Of a stretch of DNA of 64,000 nt, positions 51,891 through 60,050 are shown piece by piece. The stretch comes from Eggerthella lenta DSM 2243 (lineage in GTDB: Bacteria; Actinomycetota; Coriobacteriia; Coriobacteriales; Eggerthellaceae): contig NC_013204.1 of the NCBI RefSeq assembly GCF_000024265.1, forward strand, positions 2,546,501 to 2,610,500, in the 5' to 3' direction. Both the position numbers and the translations under genes were made by a program. The notes under the pieces are model-generated. The model saw only the letters and a list, made by a program, of their open reading frames with translations, made no database searches and was not told where the DNA came from. Every line of letters starts with the position of its first letter. The stretch's first letter is position 1.

Positions 51891-52550
51891 TCAACGACGG
51901 AATCGGCGGCGCATGTTCGACAAGCCGGCCTCCGCGTCCTTCGACCCCTTGGCCAGTTTCGCAAGGACGAGCAGGAGATTGAGCGGGTACATCAGAACGA
52001 GGATTTTCCAAACAAGCCCCGTCCCAACCGTGCAGACCAGCCCGAACGTCGTCGATGATACGATCAAAGCCGAAAGCGCCGCCATAGCCTCCGAACCCGG
52101 CGACGCGGCCGATTTCGATCGGAAACGAGCCGTCGCATACCAGAACAGGCACGCGAGCATGCCGGCGCCCACGAACGTGCGCCCAGCCGTCGACACCGTT
52201 TCCATGCGAGACGAATCCGTCAGACACGCCGCGCACAGCAGCCCGAACGCCCCAGCGACGATCGTTGCCGTCTCCATGCGCCCGCTGGCCGCCATCCGCT
52301 CGCGATCGACAGGCAGAGCCGCCAGGAAGTAAGCGTTCAGCAGTGCGCAAACGAAAGGGTAAGCCGCCAGGGACGCCAAGATCCATGTAGCGAAGAACAG
52401 GTCGAAAGACCACTCGGCAAGCCAGCTTCCCTGGATGGCGCACAGGGGCACGGCGGCCAAGAAGCTCGCCGCCACCGAGAAGGACACGACCCCTTCGTCG
52501 ACCATGCGAAAAAACAGTGAGAGACGAGCCGTGATTCCTCCTTCATTCAA
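51891..52550 (-). CDS. Predicted polytopic membrane protein of unknown function
   Basis: This protein of up to 219 aa has five or six hydrophobic segments (near 20-45, 48-75, 92-112, 125-140, 158-190) and a basic C-terminus. No family was recognised. The start is unclear: TTG at 52550 lies directly on the GAAGGAGG stretch, while the in-frame ATG (MVDEGVVSF, about residue 16) lacks an SD. It shares the strand with glmS, 110 bp upstream of it. Confidence 0.6.
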   Translation of the reverse strand: MNEGGITARLSLFFRMVDEGVVSFSVAASFLAAVPLCAIQGSWLAEWSFDLFFATWILASLAAYPFVCALLNAYFLAALPVDRERMAASGRMETATIVAGAFGLLCAACLTDSSRMETVSTAGRTFVGAGMLACLFWYATARFRSKSAASPGSEAMAALSALIVSSTTFGLVCTVGTGLVWKILVLMYPLNLLLVLAKLAKGSKDAEAGLSNMRRRFRR

Positions 52551-52626
52551 GAATGACAGCCTGGAATGGTATCAGTATTTTTATCGTTTGATGATAAGAA
52601 GCCGGCACTTCCGGCGAACGGAACCC

Positions 52627-52959
52627 TTACTCTCCCCCGAGATCCAAATCAATCTCGTACACGCGCTCGGGGGCGGTCCGCCTCAAGCCCGCCTTGACGC
52701 GGGCCTCCCCCGTTTTACGACGCTCTTCGACTAGACGATCGAACTCCTCATCGGTGACGATCTTCAGGATATCGCCCGGCTGGCAATCCAGCTCGAGACA
52801 GATTTCCATGAGGGTGTCCATCCTGATGCCGCGCATCTTCGCCTGGCGTATCCTGGACACGTTCACGGTCGTGTGCCCGGTGGCGCGCACGAGGTCCTTG
52901 CTGCTTTTGCCCTTCTCGAGCAGCACCGCTTCCAATTCGACTATCAGGTGCTTCGCCAT
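52627..52959 (-). CDS. XRE-family transcriptional regulator
   Basis: This 110-aa protein has a Cro/C1 helix-turn-helix in residues 5-68 (KGKSSKDLVRATGHTTVNVSRI, CLELDCQPGDIL) like the YozG group, then a charged tail. It follows the DUF2975-type gene with 10 bp between them, a pairing seen widely in Gram-positive bacteria. ATG 52959 follows AGGGG. Confidence 0.85.
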   Translation of the reverse strand: MAKHLIVELEAVLLEKGKSSKDLVRATGHTTVNVSRIRQAKMRGIRMDTLMEICLELDCQPGDILKIVTDEEFDRLVEERRKTGEARVKAGLRRTAPERVYEIDLDLGGE

Positions 52960-52969
52960 ATTCAAGCCC

Positions 52970-53512
52970 CTACAGGTAATCATCCGAATCGGCCTGCAGC
53001 AAAGCCCCGTACTTCCAAACGGAAGAGAGCGAGAAGCAAACGACAGCCCCAACGACGGATTTGACGTCGAGATGGATCGTTGGATATCGCCTAACTTGAT
53101 CGGAAACAAGACCGATGTCGGCATTTCCAACGTGAATCATTTCAATAAAGTCCGGCGAAATGAAAAGATTCAGGGCAAACGACACGACGAACATCCAAGC
53201 GATGATTTTGATGTGCCTAGCATGCGAAAAAGTGAAAGGGGATCGCCCTCGAGAAACATCTTTGGCAACGCCTCTCATGACCAAAAGCATGACGCCGTAA
53301 ACGACGCTCATAAGCATAGATGATACAAATTGGAACACTACATACGGATCAGGCGCTGTCGCTGTGGAAATATAGCTTAAGACCTCAAGGATGATAAGCA
53401 CCGCTGATGAAGCGCACAACGCAACGAACAGAACTAAGAACAGTACGCTCAACCTCGAACCGAGCGCCCGCATCTTCGAAAGCGAGTCTTCAATTCTACG
53501 CATTGGCTTCAT
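52970..53512 (-). CDS. DUF2975-type membrane protein
   Basis: This 180-aa protein from ATG 53512 (MKPMRRIEDS) has four transmembrane segments: SVLFLVLFVALCASSAVLII, VVFQFVSSMLMSVVYGVMLLV, IIAWMFVVSFALNLF and a last one near the C-terminus. The GRSPFTFSHARHIK segment between helices 2 and 3 is typical of DUF2975. It is paired with the XRE regulator; the role is unknown. Confidence 0.75.
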   Translation of the reverse strand: MKPMRRIEDSLSKMRALGSRLSVLFLVLFVALCASSAVLIILEVLSYISTATAPDPYVVFQFVSSMLMSVVYGVMLLVMRGVAKDVSRGRSPFTFSHARHIKIIAWMFVVSFALNLFISPDFIEMIHVGNADIGLVSDQVRRYPTIHLDVKSVVGAVVCFSLSSVWKYGALLQADSDDYL

Positions 53513-53532
53513 CACGCAACCGCACCAACTCT

Positions 53533-53652
53533 CTACATAGCAGGCTTCTTCACAGGCAAAGACTGCATTCCGATATCGAAGCAAATAAAACCTATCCCTA
53601 TGCTATGGCAAATACCCAACGTAGACCCTTCGCTGTAGAACAACATATTCAT
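53533..53652 (-). CDS. Possible 39-aa small protein upstream of the DUF2975 gene
   Basis: MNMLFYSEGSTLG starts after GAAAGGAG, which fits the second Met (53646) at 8-nt spacing. A hydrophobic centre (ICHSIGIGFICFDIG) and a basic end (PVKKPAM) follow. The stop is 20 bp before the DUF2975 start, so it would be the first gene of that operon. It could be a small membrane peptide or a leader. There is no homology evidence. Confidence 0.35.
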   Translation of the reverse strand: MNMLFYSEGSTLGICHSIGIGFICFDIGMQSLPVKKPAM

Positions 53653-53732
53653 TTCTCCTTTCAAATGTTGACTATTCCGATCCATATTCACATTCTACGA
53701 TATGAATCGACACGAAGTACAGGGCAACAAAA

Positions 53733-53760
53733 AATTCGGCATCGCGAACGATGCCGAATT
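53733..53760 (-). terminator. Rho-independent terminator of the TetR gene
   Basis: A perfect 12-bp stem AATTCGGCATCG with loop TTCG (minus strand) is followed by TTTTTTG. It lies 27 bp after the TetR stop and ends the ATPase-permease-TetR operon. Confidence 0.85.
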
Positions 53761-53786
53761 CCGAACCGCTTATGCTCTCGCTACGC

Positions 53787-54446
53787 CTACTCCAACACCC
53801 CTGGGGAGGCGTTGGCGTGTCGGACGAAATCGACGATACGCGCGATGAAACCGTCTTTGCCTCCGATCGCCTGTGCCCCTGCGCGCTGGTGAGACGGCGC
53901 GCCCAGCAACGGGCTCTCGTCGCCGATGTAGTACAGCGTGGTGGTCAGCACCATGCCGATCAGCGCCACGGCCTCGAACGCTGGATCGATCTCGGACCGG
54001 ATGAAGCCCTCCCTCTGACCGCGCGCCAGCTGACCCTCCAACACGTCCAACAAGCGCCCCTCGTAGTCGCGCATGGACCTCGACCACACGCGACCCTCGC
54101 GCCACAGCTCGGACACGAAGAAGCGCCCGAACGCCTTGTTCTCGAAAATGCTCGTGGCGAACAGCTCCACCATGCCGGTAAGCGCCTCGGGCGCGGTGGG
54201 AGCCTCCGCAGCGATGCGCTCGAAGCCCTCGATGAGCCCGCCGATCCCCTCTTCCAGGATGCTCTCGGCCATGACGGCCTTGCTTTTGAAGTGATAATAC
54301 GCCACGCCCTTCGATACGCCGGCCGCATCGACTATCTCGTCGACCGTGGCCGCCGAGTACCCCTTCTCGCCGATCACCGCCAACGCCGCTTCGAGCAGCT
54401 GCTTGCGCGTCGCGCACGCTTTCTCGGTTCGCTTCGTTCCCATCAT
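53787..54446 (-). CDS. TetR-family transcriptional regulator
   Basis: This 219-aa protein has the TetR helix-turn-helix in residues 10-57 (AALAVIGEKGYSAATVDEIV, GVSKGVAYYHFKSKAVM). The ligand domain has the YegE-like C-terminal pattern of TetR_C (SEIDPAFEAVALIGMVLTTTL). It is the third gene of the operon and probably represses it through the palindrome at 57908. Start is at one of two adjacent ATGs behind GGGGGTGATGCG. Confidence 0.88.
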   Translation of the reverse strand: MMGTKRTEKACATRKQLLEAALAVIGEKGYSAATVDEIVDAAGVSKGVAYYHFKSKAVMAESILEEGIGGLIEGFERIAAEAPTAPEALTGMVELFATSIFENKAFGRFFVSELWREGRVWSRSMRDYEGRLLDVLEGQLARGQREGFIRSEIDPAFEAVALIGMVLTTTLYYIGDESPLLGAPSHQRAGAQAIGGKDGFIARIVDFVRHANASPGVLE

Positions 54447-54519
54447 CGCATCACCCCCGCGGCCCGGCGTCCGTCGCCGGGCCGTTCGTCTGTCATTCCC
54501 CAGTGTAGCAGGTCGGAAA

Positions 54520-57093
54520 CTAGCCGAGCTGCAGCACCGGATGCAAGTCCTCCATACGCACCGTGCGCTTGCGATACGCCACAAGACACGTCAGCGCGAA
54601 GCACGCAGCCCCGATTGCGAACAACACGAAGCAGTCGAAGCCCACGATGCCGTAATCCAATCCCGTCATGATCTGGCGCATGCCCTGCACCACGTACGTC
54701 ATGGGCATGTACGGGTTGATAACCTGGAAGAAGTCGGGCGTCGTCTGGATGGGGAACGTGCCCGCGCAAGCCGTCAGCTGCAGCATAAGCAGGATGATGG
54801 CGACGAACTTACCGGGGAACCCGAACGCCGCCATGAGCATCTGCATGATGGCCGCGAACACGAGAGCCGTGAGGTAGCCCATAGCGTAGAACGCGGGAAC
54901 GTTGTCGATTTGCAGCTGCAGGCCGAATTGAAGCACCACCATGAGCAGCGTGGCCTGGATGAGCGAGAAGAACGCCACCGGCAGGTAGTTCGAGAACGCC
55001 ACCGTGACCGGATTCGCGCCCGACATGATGAGGCGGCTGTTGAGCGGCTTGAACACGAACCCTGCCACAAGACCGCCTACCCACAGACCCAACGCCATGA
55101 AGTACGGGGCGAATCCGGTTCCGTAGTTCTTCACGGTGGTGTAGTACTCGTTCGCAAGCTCGACGGGATCGCTCATCACCTCGGACTTGCCGTCGATGTT
55201 CGTCGTCTGCTCGGCGGCGGTCTTCGCGCCGTCTGCGAGGGCGGTGGACAACTCGCCGGAGCCGTCCACTGCGTCGGTCAGACCCGAAGCGAGCGTACCG
55301 CCGCCCTCCTCCAACTGCACGGCGCCGGAAGCGATCTGCGCAGAACCGTCCTTGGCGCTTTGCGTGCCGGAAACCAGCTGACCCGCACCGTTCTTGGCTG
55401 CTTGGACGCCATCGACAAGCTGCGCCGCTCCGTCGTCGAGCTGGTTCGCACCCGACACCGCCGAGGACGCGCCGTCGTTCACCTGCGAGGCGCCGGACGC
55501 CACCTTCGAGGAGCCGGCTACAAGCGAGGACATGTTGGCGTTCACCTCGTTGGCGCCGGCGTCGATGCGACCGATGCCGGCGACGAGCTCGGGAGCCGCC
55601 TGGGCGAGCTGGCTCGCGCCGGCGGAAAGATCCTGGAGGTCGGAGGATTTCGACACGAGGGAATCGCGCATCTGCACGAGACCGCCGTTGACGGCTTGCG
55701 CTCCCGCCAGAAGCGTCGGCGCGTTGTCGGCGATCTTCTGTGCGCCGGGTGCAAGCAGGGTGTCGGTCGAGTACTTCGCCTGCCCCAGTCCTTCGACGAC
55801 ACCCGTTTGCCCCCCGGCTCCGTCCAGGTACGCCCGCGCCGTCCCGATAGCTTTGAGAAGCGCTTCCTTATCGACGGGGCTCATATCGCTTGCCATGATC
55901 GCTGCTTTATCCACGCCCGCCAGAGACGAGCTTGCCGCGGAAGCTCCCGCCTGCAAGTTGCCGAGGGAGCCCGACAGTGTTTCTATGCCGGCCGCCAATG
56001 CGGGCGCGCCCGTCTGCTCGTTCGCCAAGCTTTCCAGTCCGCCGACGAGGGCGGTCGATCCCCCTACGAGCGTTTTGGAGTCGCTTTCCGACCCGAGCGA
56101 AGAAACCAGATCGCCCATGCTGCCCACTAAGGATTGCACGCCGTCGTTCAGCTTCCCCGCCTGGACATCGAGTCCTGCAGTCTCGTTTGCCAGCTCGCTT
56201 GCGCCGGCGGCGACCTTGCTGGTGCCGTCGGACTGCAGCCTGCCGGCGCCGTCTGCGACGCCGCTCGCGCCGGAGGCGACCTGGCCGGCACCGTCCTTCA
56301 GCTGGTTCGCACCCGCTACGAGGGATTGCGTTCCGTTTTTCAGCGCGAACGTGCCGCCGGACAAGGTGCCCAAGCCGCCGTCGAGCGACGATGCGCCGGA
56401 GACGAGGCTGCCCAGGCCGGTGTCCAGCGTCAGCGCGCCGTCCTTGAGCGTGCCGAGATTCGACGTGATGGCAACGCTTCCGTCATGTGCGGTGATCAGG
56501 CCGTTCTTCAAATCGTCCGCACCGTCGGCGGCCTTCTGGATGTCCTTGCCCGAATCGGCCACGCGCCCGAGCACGGTCGTCCAGTACTCGGCGGCCACCG
56601 TGTCGCTCACCCGCGTGCGCACTTCCTTCCACACCGTCTCGCCGATCTGGGACGCCAACATGTTCTCGCTCTGGTTGTAGTCGATCTTCAACTGAGCCTT
56701 CTCGGGTGCGGAACCGTCGACCGAGGCGATGCTCTCGGAGAAGTCGGCCGGAATCGTGCACGTCATGAAGTACTCGCCGTCCTCGAGGCCCTTCCGCGCC
56801 TCGTCGGCAGACACGAAGTGCCAGCCCAGGCCGTCGTCGGTATCCTTGAGCTGCTGCACCACATCGTCGCCGAGGTTGCGCTGCTCGGCGGCGATCACCG
56901 CGCCCCTGTCCTCGTTCACCACGGCCACGGGCACCGTGTTCAGGCGCGCGTACGGATCCTGGAACGCCGCCAGATACAGCGCGCCGTACAGAAGCGGCAT
57001 GATGGCGATGGCGGCGATGACCACCCACATGATCTTCGATGCCGTGATGTTCTTCCATTCGAGGCCGGCGAACCTGAGTCCCTTGAACGCCAT
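54520..57093 (-). CDS. YhgE/Pip-type ABC-2 permease with long repeat region
   Basis: This 857-aa membrane protein has a first helix at about 20-42 and an extracytoplasmic YhgE/Pip domain to about 170. A long region (about 190-620) of roughly 7- to 11-residue repeats follows, of the SGAxQLxDGA type, predicted helical. Five helices form the C-terminal ABC-2 core (about 665-850). Such proteins act in export or secretion, and phage infection protein is a relative. The ATPase stop is 3 bp upstream. Confidence 0.85.
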   Translation of the reverse strand: MAFKGLRFAGLEWKNITASKIMWVVIAAIAIMPLLYGALYLAAFQDPYARLNTVPVAVVNEDRGAVIAAEQRNLGDDVVQQLKDTDDGLGWHFVSADEARKGLEDGEYFMTCTIPADFSESIASVDGSAPEKAQLKIDYNQSENMLASQIGETVWKEVRTRVSDTVAAEYWTTVLGRVADSGKDIQKAADGADDLKNGLITAHDGSVAITSNLGTLKDGALTLDTGLGSLVSGASSLDGGLGTLSGGTFALKNGTQSLVAGANQLKDGAGQVASGASGVADGAGRLQSDGTSKVAAGASELANETAGLDVQAGKLNDGVQSLVGSMGDLVSSLGSESDSKTLVGGSTALVGGLESLANEQTGAPALAAGIETLSGSLGNLQAGASAASSSLAGVDKAAIMASDMSPVDKEALLKAIGTARAYLDGAGGQTGVVEGLGQAKYSTDTLLAPGAQKIADNAPTLLAGAQAVNGGLVQMRDSLVSKSSDLQDLSAGASQLAQAAPELVAGIGRIDAGANEVNANMSSLVAGSSKVASGASQVNDGASSAVSGANQLDDGAAQLVDGVQAAKNGAGQLVSGTQSAKDGSAQIASGAVQLEEGGGTLASGLTDAVDGSGELSTALADGAKTAAEQTTNIDGKSEVMSDPVELANEYYTTVKNYGTGFAPYFMALGLWVGGLVAGFVFKPLNSRLIMSGANPVTVAFSNYLPVAFFSLIQATLLMVVLQFGLQLQIDNVPAFYAMGYLTALVFAAIMQMLMAAFGFPGKFVAIILLMLQLTACAGTFPIQTTPDFFQVINPYMPMTYVVQGMRQIMTGLDYGIVGFDCFVLFAIGAACFALTCLVAYRKRTVRMEDLHPVLQLG

Positions 57094-57096
57094 GAG

Positions 57097-57870
57097 CTAC
57101 TCACCATCCTTCGACAGATACACCGTCGCGTCGGCCATGGCGGCCAGATCGCGCTCCACCACGCCCACGACGACGGCGACGTTTCGCGTGCGCGCCGCGT
57201 CCAGCAGCAGATCGACGAGAGCCTCCGACTGCGACATGGTCAGCTGGCTCTCCACGTCGTCCACCACCACGGCATCGGGCTCGCCCACGAACGCCAGCGC
57301 GATGCCCAGCTGCGCCAGCTTCTGCGACGTGAGGTCCTTCACGCGCACGTTCGCCACGTCGCCCAGCTGCCACTGCCGCAGGTAGTCCGTAACCGCCTCG
57401 CGGCGCGGCTTACGACCGTACAGCTCGAACTCGGCTCCCAGCGCATATGCCGCCGTCAAGCTGTCCTGAAGGTCGTTCAACCCGCTGAACAACCCCAGGC
57501 CCACGTGCCGCTCCGCCTTCGAGCGCTGGCGCGGCAGCTCGAATTCGCCCACGTTCAACGTTCCCTCCGTCTGCTTCATGCGGCCCGCCAGCGTGAGCAG
57601 AAGCGCCGTCTTTCCGCTGCCGTTGCGCCCGCGCACGGCAACCAGCTCCCCTTTGTGCACGTCAACGTCCACTTCGCGGTACGCGTATCCTGCGTACGTC
57701 TTCAACCCCAACCCGCGTGCGCTGATGTACGGTGCGCCGGCGAATGTGGCGCCCTCGCGCACGAACGTGCCCGATTCCGGACGCATCTGAAGCGCGTCCG
57801 CCCCCTTCGACGGCGGCTTCGCTCCATCCACCCACGGCTCGATGGTAGCCGGCTTCTCCTGCATGCCCAT
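57097..57870 (-). CDS. ABC ATPase with degenerate signature and Walker B
   Basis: This 257-aa protein has a clear Walker A GRNGSGKT near residue 83. The expected LSGGQ is replaced by LTSQKLAQLGIALAF, and Walker B reads AVVVDDVES, with Asp in place of the catalytic Glu. ATPase activity may be slow or need a partner. It belongs with the YhgE-type permease. ATG 57870 is chosen (SD GAAGGA); a GTG at 57873 and an ATG at 57864 are alternatives. Confidence 0.78.
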   Translation of the reverse strand: MGMQEKPATIEPWVDGAKPPSKGADALQMRPESGTFVREGATFAGAPYISARGLGLKTYAGYAYREVDVDVHKGELVAVRGRNGSGKTALLLTLAGRMKQTEGTLNVGEFELPRQRSKAERHVGLGLFSGLNDLQDSLTAAYALGAEFELYGRKPRREAVTDYLRQWQLGDVANVRVKDLTSQKLAQLGIALAFVGEPDAVVVDDVESQLTMSQSEALVDLLLDAARTRNVAVVVGVVERDLAAMADATVYLSKDGE

Positions 57871-57907
57871 CACGTCCTTCGCGTCGTTCGTCAGCCTTCA
57901 TTTTTTG

Positions 57908-57960
57908 ACTGACTAGTTAGTTTTTCAAACGGAGTATAGCACCGTCGCGGACAGGTGCAA
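57908..57960 (-). promoter_or_regulatory. Promoter and TetR-type operator of the ATPase/permease operon
   Basis: TTGCAC (57955-57960) and TATACT (57933-57938) are 16 bp apart on the minus strand. The near-palindrome ACTGACTAGTTAGT (57908-57921, one symmetric mismatch pair) lies just after the predicted start site, where a TetR repressor would block transcription. Confidence 0.65.
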
Positions 57961-58032
57961 GGTCTCGCACCGCAAATGCGCAAATGTCCAGGGCTCGCGC
58001 AAGGTCGACCTTCCGCAGCGCGCCATGACGCC

Positions 58033-58200
58033 GAAAACGTCCCCGCATGGAGCGAACAAGGCGGTTTGGCAATCATATCGAAAAGGTAGGATACAGAGAG
58101 AAGCTGCCCCATCTGGTAAAACGTCAAGCAAACTGTTCCCACGCCCGCAGACGGACGCGATGGGATGTTTCCGAAATTACCAAACCGAGCCGTTTTTACC
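58033..58200. repeat. Degenerate relative of the 30.6-kb inverted-repeat element
   Basis: The left part (58033-58072, GAAAACGTCCCCGCATGG then GCGGTTTGGCAA) matches the left arm at 30613 at roughly 30 of 40 positions. The right part keeps TTACCAAACCG (58177-58187). The outer right arm has decayed. It occupies part of the 558-bp gap between the ATPase and glyoxalase genes (57871-58428). The rest holds only a TATACT box at 58364 and no gene. Confidence 0.6.
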
Positions 58201-58428
58201 TACAGCTCTCGATTTCGCCGTCCCCCTCCCGACAGGTGCGTTCGCAGCACTCCCGCAATCGATCCTCGCTAACGCTTCGCGTAAAGTATTCTGGCATCGC
58301 CAAGCCTTCTCCTCGTTCTCCTTTAGCGGTTCCGTCGCAAAGCCGTCACGATGCCGTTATCTCGGGTATACTTCCAGCGAACGAACCGCGCGCGGATGCG
58401 CGCAATTTCGCGCAGAAACGGAGCTGCC

Positions 58429-58806
58429 ATGAAAGCGAAGATGATCCATCGCTGCATCCACGTCCTCGACCTGGACGCGTCGCTCGCGTTCTACGAACGC
58501 GCGCTGGGCCTGGCCGTTCAGAGGCGCATGGGGCCCGACGACGGATCGTGGGAAAACGTGTTCCTCGGCAACGAAAAGACCGATTTCCAGGTGGAGCTCA
58601 CGTGGAACCGCGGCCGCACCGAGCCTTACGACAACGGCGGACGCGACACGCACCTGGCCTTCGAGGTGGACGACATGGACGCCGCGCGCGCCTTGCACGA
58701 GGAGATGGGCTGCGTGTGCTTCGTGAACGAGCGCATGGGCATCTACTTCATCGAGGATCCCGACGGCTGCTGGCTGGAAATCCTCCCGGCAGATCGCGCG
58801 GAGTAG
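58429..58806 (+). CDS. Glyoxalase/VOC-superfamily protein
   Basis: This 125-aa protein has two VOC modules: HRCIHVLDLDASLAFYERALGL near the start and THLAFEVDDMDAARALHEEMG. FIEDPDGCWLEIL supplies the last metal Glu. The ligand pattern His-Glu-His-Glu fits a lactoylglutathione-lyase-like enzyme, though the thiol cofactor in this lineage is unclear. ATG 58429 follows ACGGAG. Confidence 0.85.
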   Translation: MKAKMIHRCIHVLDLDASLAFYERALGLAVQRRMGPDDGSWENVFLGNEKTDFQVELTWNRGRTEPYDNGGRDTHLAFEVDDMDAARALHEEMGCVCFVNERMGIYFIEDPDGCWLEILPADRAE

Positions 58807-59086
58807 CCTCCCGCACCCTTCTCGCAACATCGAGGCATCCAGCCTCCCCATTCCCCACAATCCTCATGACAACGGGCGGCATCCGCGCAAGGCGGGTGCC
58901 GCCCGCGCGTTTGAAACTCGCTGGAATCTTCGGCAACGCACGGGTAAACCGCGTTGGAAACGGTTGCACGAAACGTGGAAACCGCGCTGGAAACGCGTGG
59001 CAGTTGCGCTGGATTCGAAGGTGCTCCGCGCTGGACGCACGCCATCGAAACGTAAGACCGGGTCGTTATCATGGAAGCACGGGAAA

Positions 59087-59144
59087 TTGCAGCGGCGCCG
59101 CCATCGGCGAGACAGGGAACGGCCATGGTTCGGCGCCGCTGCAA
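59087..59144. repeat. Perfect 14-bp inverted repeat
   Basis: TTGCAGCGGCGCCG (59087-59100) and its complement (59131-59144) enclose 30 nt. There is no T-run and the role is unknown. Confidence 0.6.
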
Positions 59145-59156
59145 ACCGTACGAAAC

Positions 59157-59194
59157 GCGACGGGCGGAAAGCATCCAACTCGGCCGCCCGTCGC
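59157..59194. repeat. Perfect 11-bp inverted repeat
   Basis: GCGACGGGCGG (59157-59167) pairs with 59184-59194 around 16 nt, about 75 bp before hicA. It could end transcripts entering from the glyoxalase gene. Confidence 0.55.
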
Positions 59195-59267
59195 ATGAAA
59201 CCCTTACGCACCGCACGAGCTTGCTAAAATATAAATAGTATTGACAATAAAAGGGATCGGGGATAGG

Positions 59268-59444
59268 ATGGTCAAGCGAAGAGAGGTCGTCAGATTTTTC
59301 CAGCACAACGGCTTCAAGAACGAAGGCGGCACGAATCACGACAAGTTCAGGCATCCCGACGGCAGAAGAACCGTTATCGAGCGACATAGCGAGATTTCAA
59401 ACCAGCAATTTGAAGTCATGAAAAAACAGGCCGGACTCAAATAG
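59268..59444 (+). CDS. hicA: HicA-type mRNA interferase toxin
   Basis: This 58-aa double-stranded-RNA-binding-fold protein has VKRREVVRFFQHNGF and GTNHDKFRHPDGRRTVIERHSE, where the His after GTN matches the catalytic His of HicA. It cleaves mRNA when free of antitoxin. ATG 59268 has a short SD-like AGG; a TTG at 59241 would add nine residues. It is followed by hicB after 25 bp. Confidence 0.85.
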   Translation: MVKRREVVRFFQHNGFKNEGGTNHDKFRHPDGRRTVIERHSEISNQQFEVMKKQAGLK

Positions 59445-59469
59445 CCCACCCCCTCCGAAGGAGACGAAC

Positions 59470-59949
59470 ATGAAGCACGTGTACGAGTTTGAAGTGTTCC
59501 TCGATGAGGGCCGCTACACCGTCTGGCCCTTCGATTTCGAGTGCGGCGGCACGTCGGGCGCCACGTTTCGCGAAGCGTGCGAGATGGCGGTCGATTGGCT
59601 GAAAACCGTCGTTGAGGATTACGCGATGCACGACGAGGCAACTCCCGAGCCCACCTTCGACAACGAGCCGCGCTACGGCGGACGGATCATCACCGTCGCC
59701 ATCGACGCCGGCCTGGAAACCATCCCCCGCATGACGGCTGCCGAAGCCGCGCGCGCCTTGGGCGTGTCCCCCTCGCGCGTCAGCCACATGATCCGCGACG
59801 GCCTCCTCGAGTCGTTCAAGTACGGGCACAACACCTGGGTGACGGGCTACAGCGTGGAGGCCCGCCTGCGCGAGCGCCCTCGCGCAGGCCGTCCGAAGCG
59901 CAAGCCCGCCGCCAGCGCGGAAGACCGGCCGCAGGCGCTCGAAGCCTAG
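59470..59949 (+). CDS. hicB: HicB-type antitoxin with C-terminal DNA-binding domain
   Basis: This 159-aa protein has an N-terminal HicB fold (YTVWPFDFECGGTSGATFREACEMAVDWL). A helix-turn-helix of the excisionase/MerR type follows (MTAAEAARALGVSPSRVSHMIRDGLLESFKYGHNTWVTGYSV, about 95-137), then a basic tail. It binds HicA and probably represses the pair. SD AAGGAG precedes the ATG. Confidence 0.85.
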   Translation: MKHVYEFEVFLDEGRYTVWPFDFECGGTSGATFREACEMAVDWLKTVVEDYAMHDEATPEPTFDNEPRYGGRIITVAIDAGLETIPRMTAAEAARALGVSPSRVSHMIRDGLLESFKYGHNTWVTGYSVEARLRERPRAGRPKRKPAASAEDRPQALEA

Positions 59950-60050
59950 CCGGCCCGTCCCTCGCACCCCACCCCCGAAACCGAGGAGGGAGCCGCACCG
60001 CGGCTCCCTCCTCCACTCTCAAACCCTCGACGGATCATGTCGCAAGCGCG

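Larger units (their letters stand above)
58807..59267. other. Gene-free region with short repeats before hicA
   Basis: The 461 bp hold no recognisable gene. Between about 58940 and 59030 a GGAAAC word recurs every 20-25 bp (GTTGGAAACG, GTGGAAACC, CTGGAAACGC), like a decayed tandem array. Two perfect stems follow (listed separately). An AT-rich stretch at 59221-59250 probably carries the hicA promoter. Confidence 0.5.

Noticed and set aside
58940-59030. CRISPR array from the recurring GGAAAC words
   Set aside because: Repeats are short, unequal and without constant spacers.
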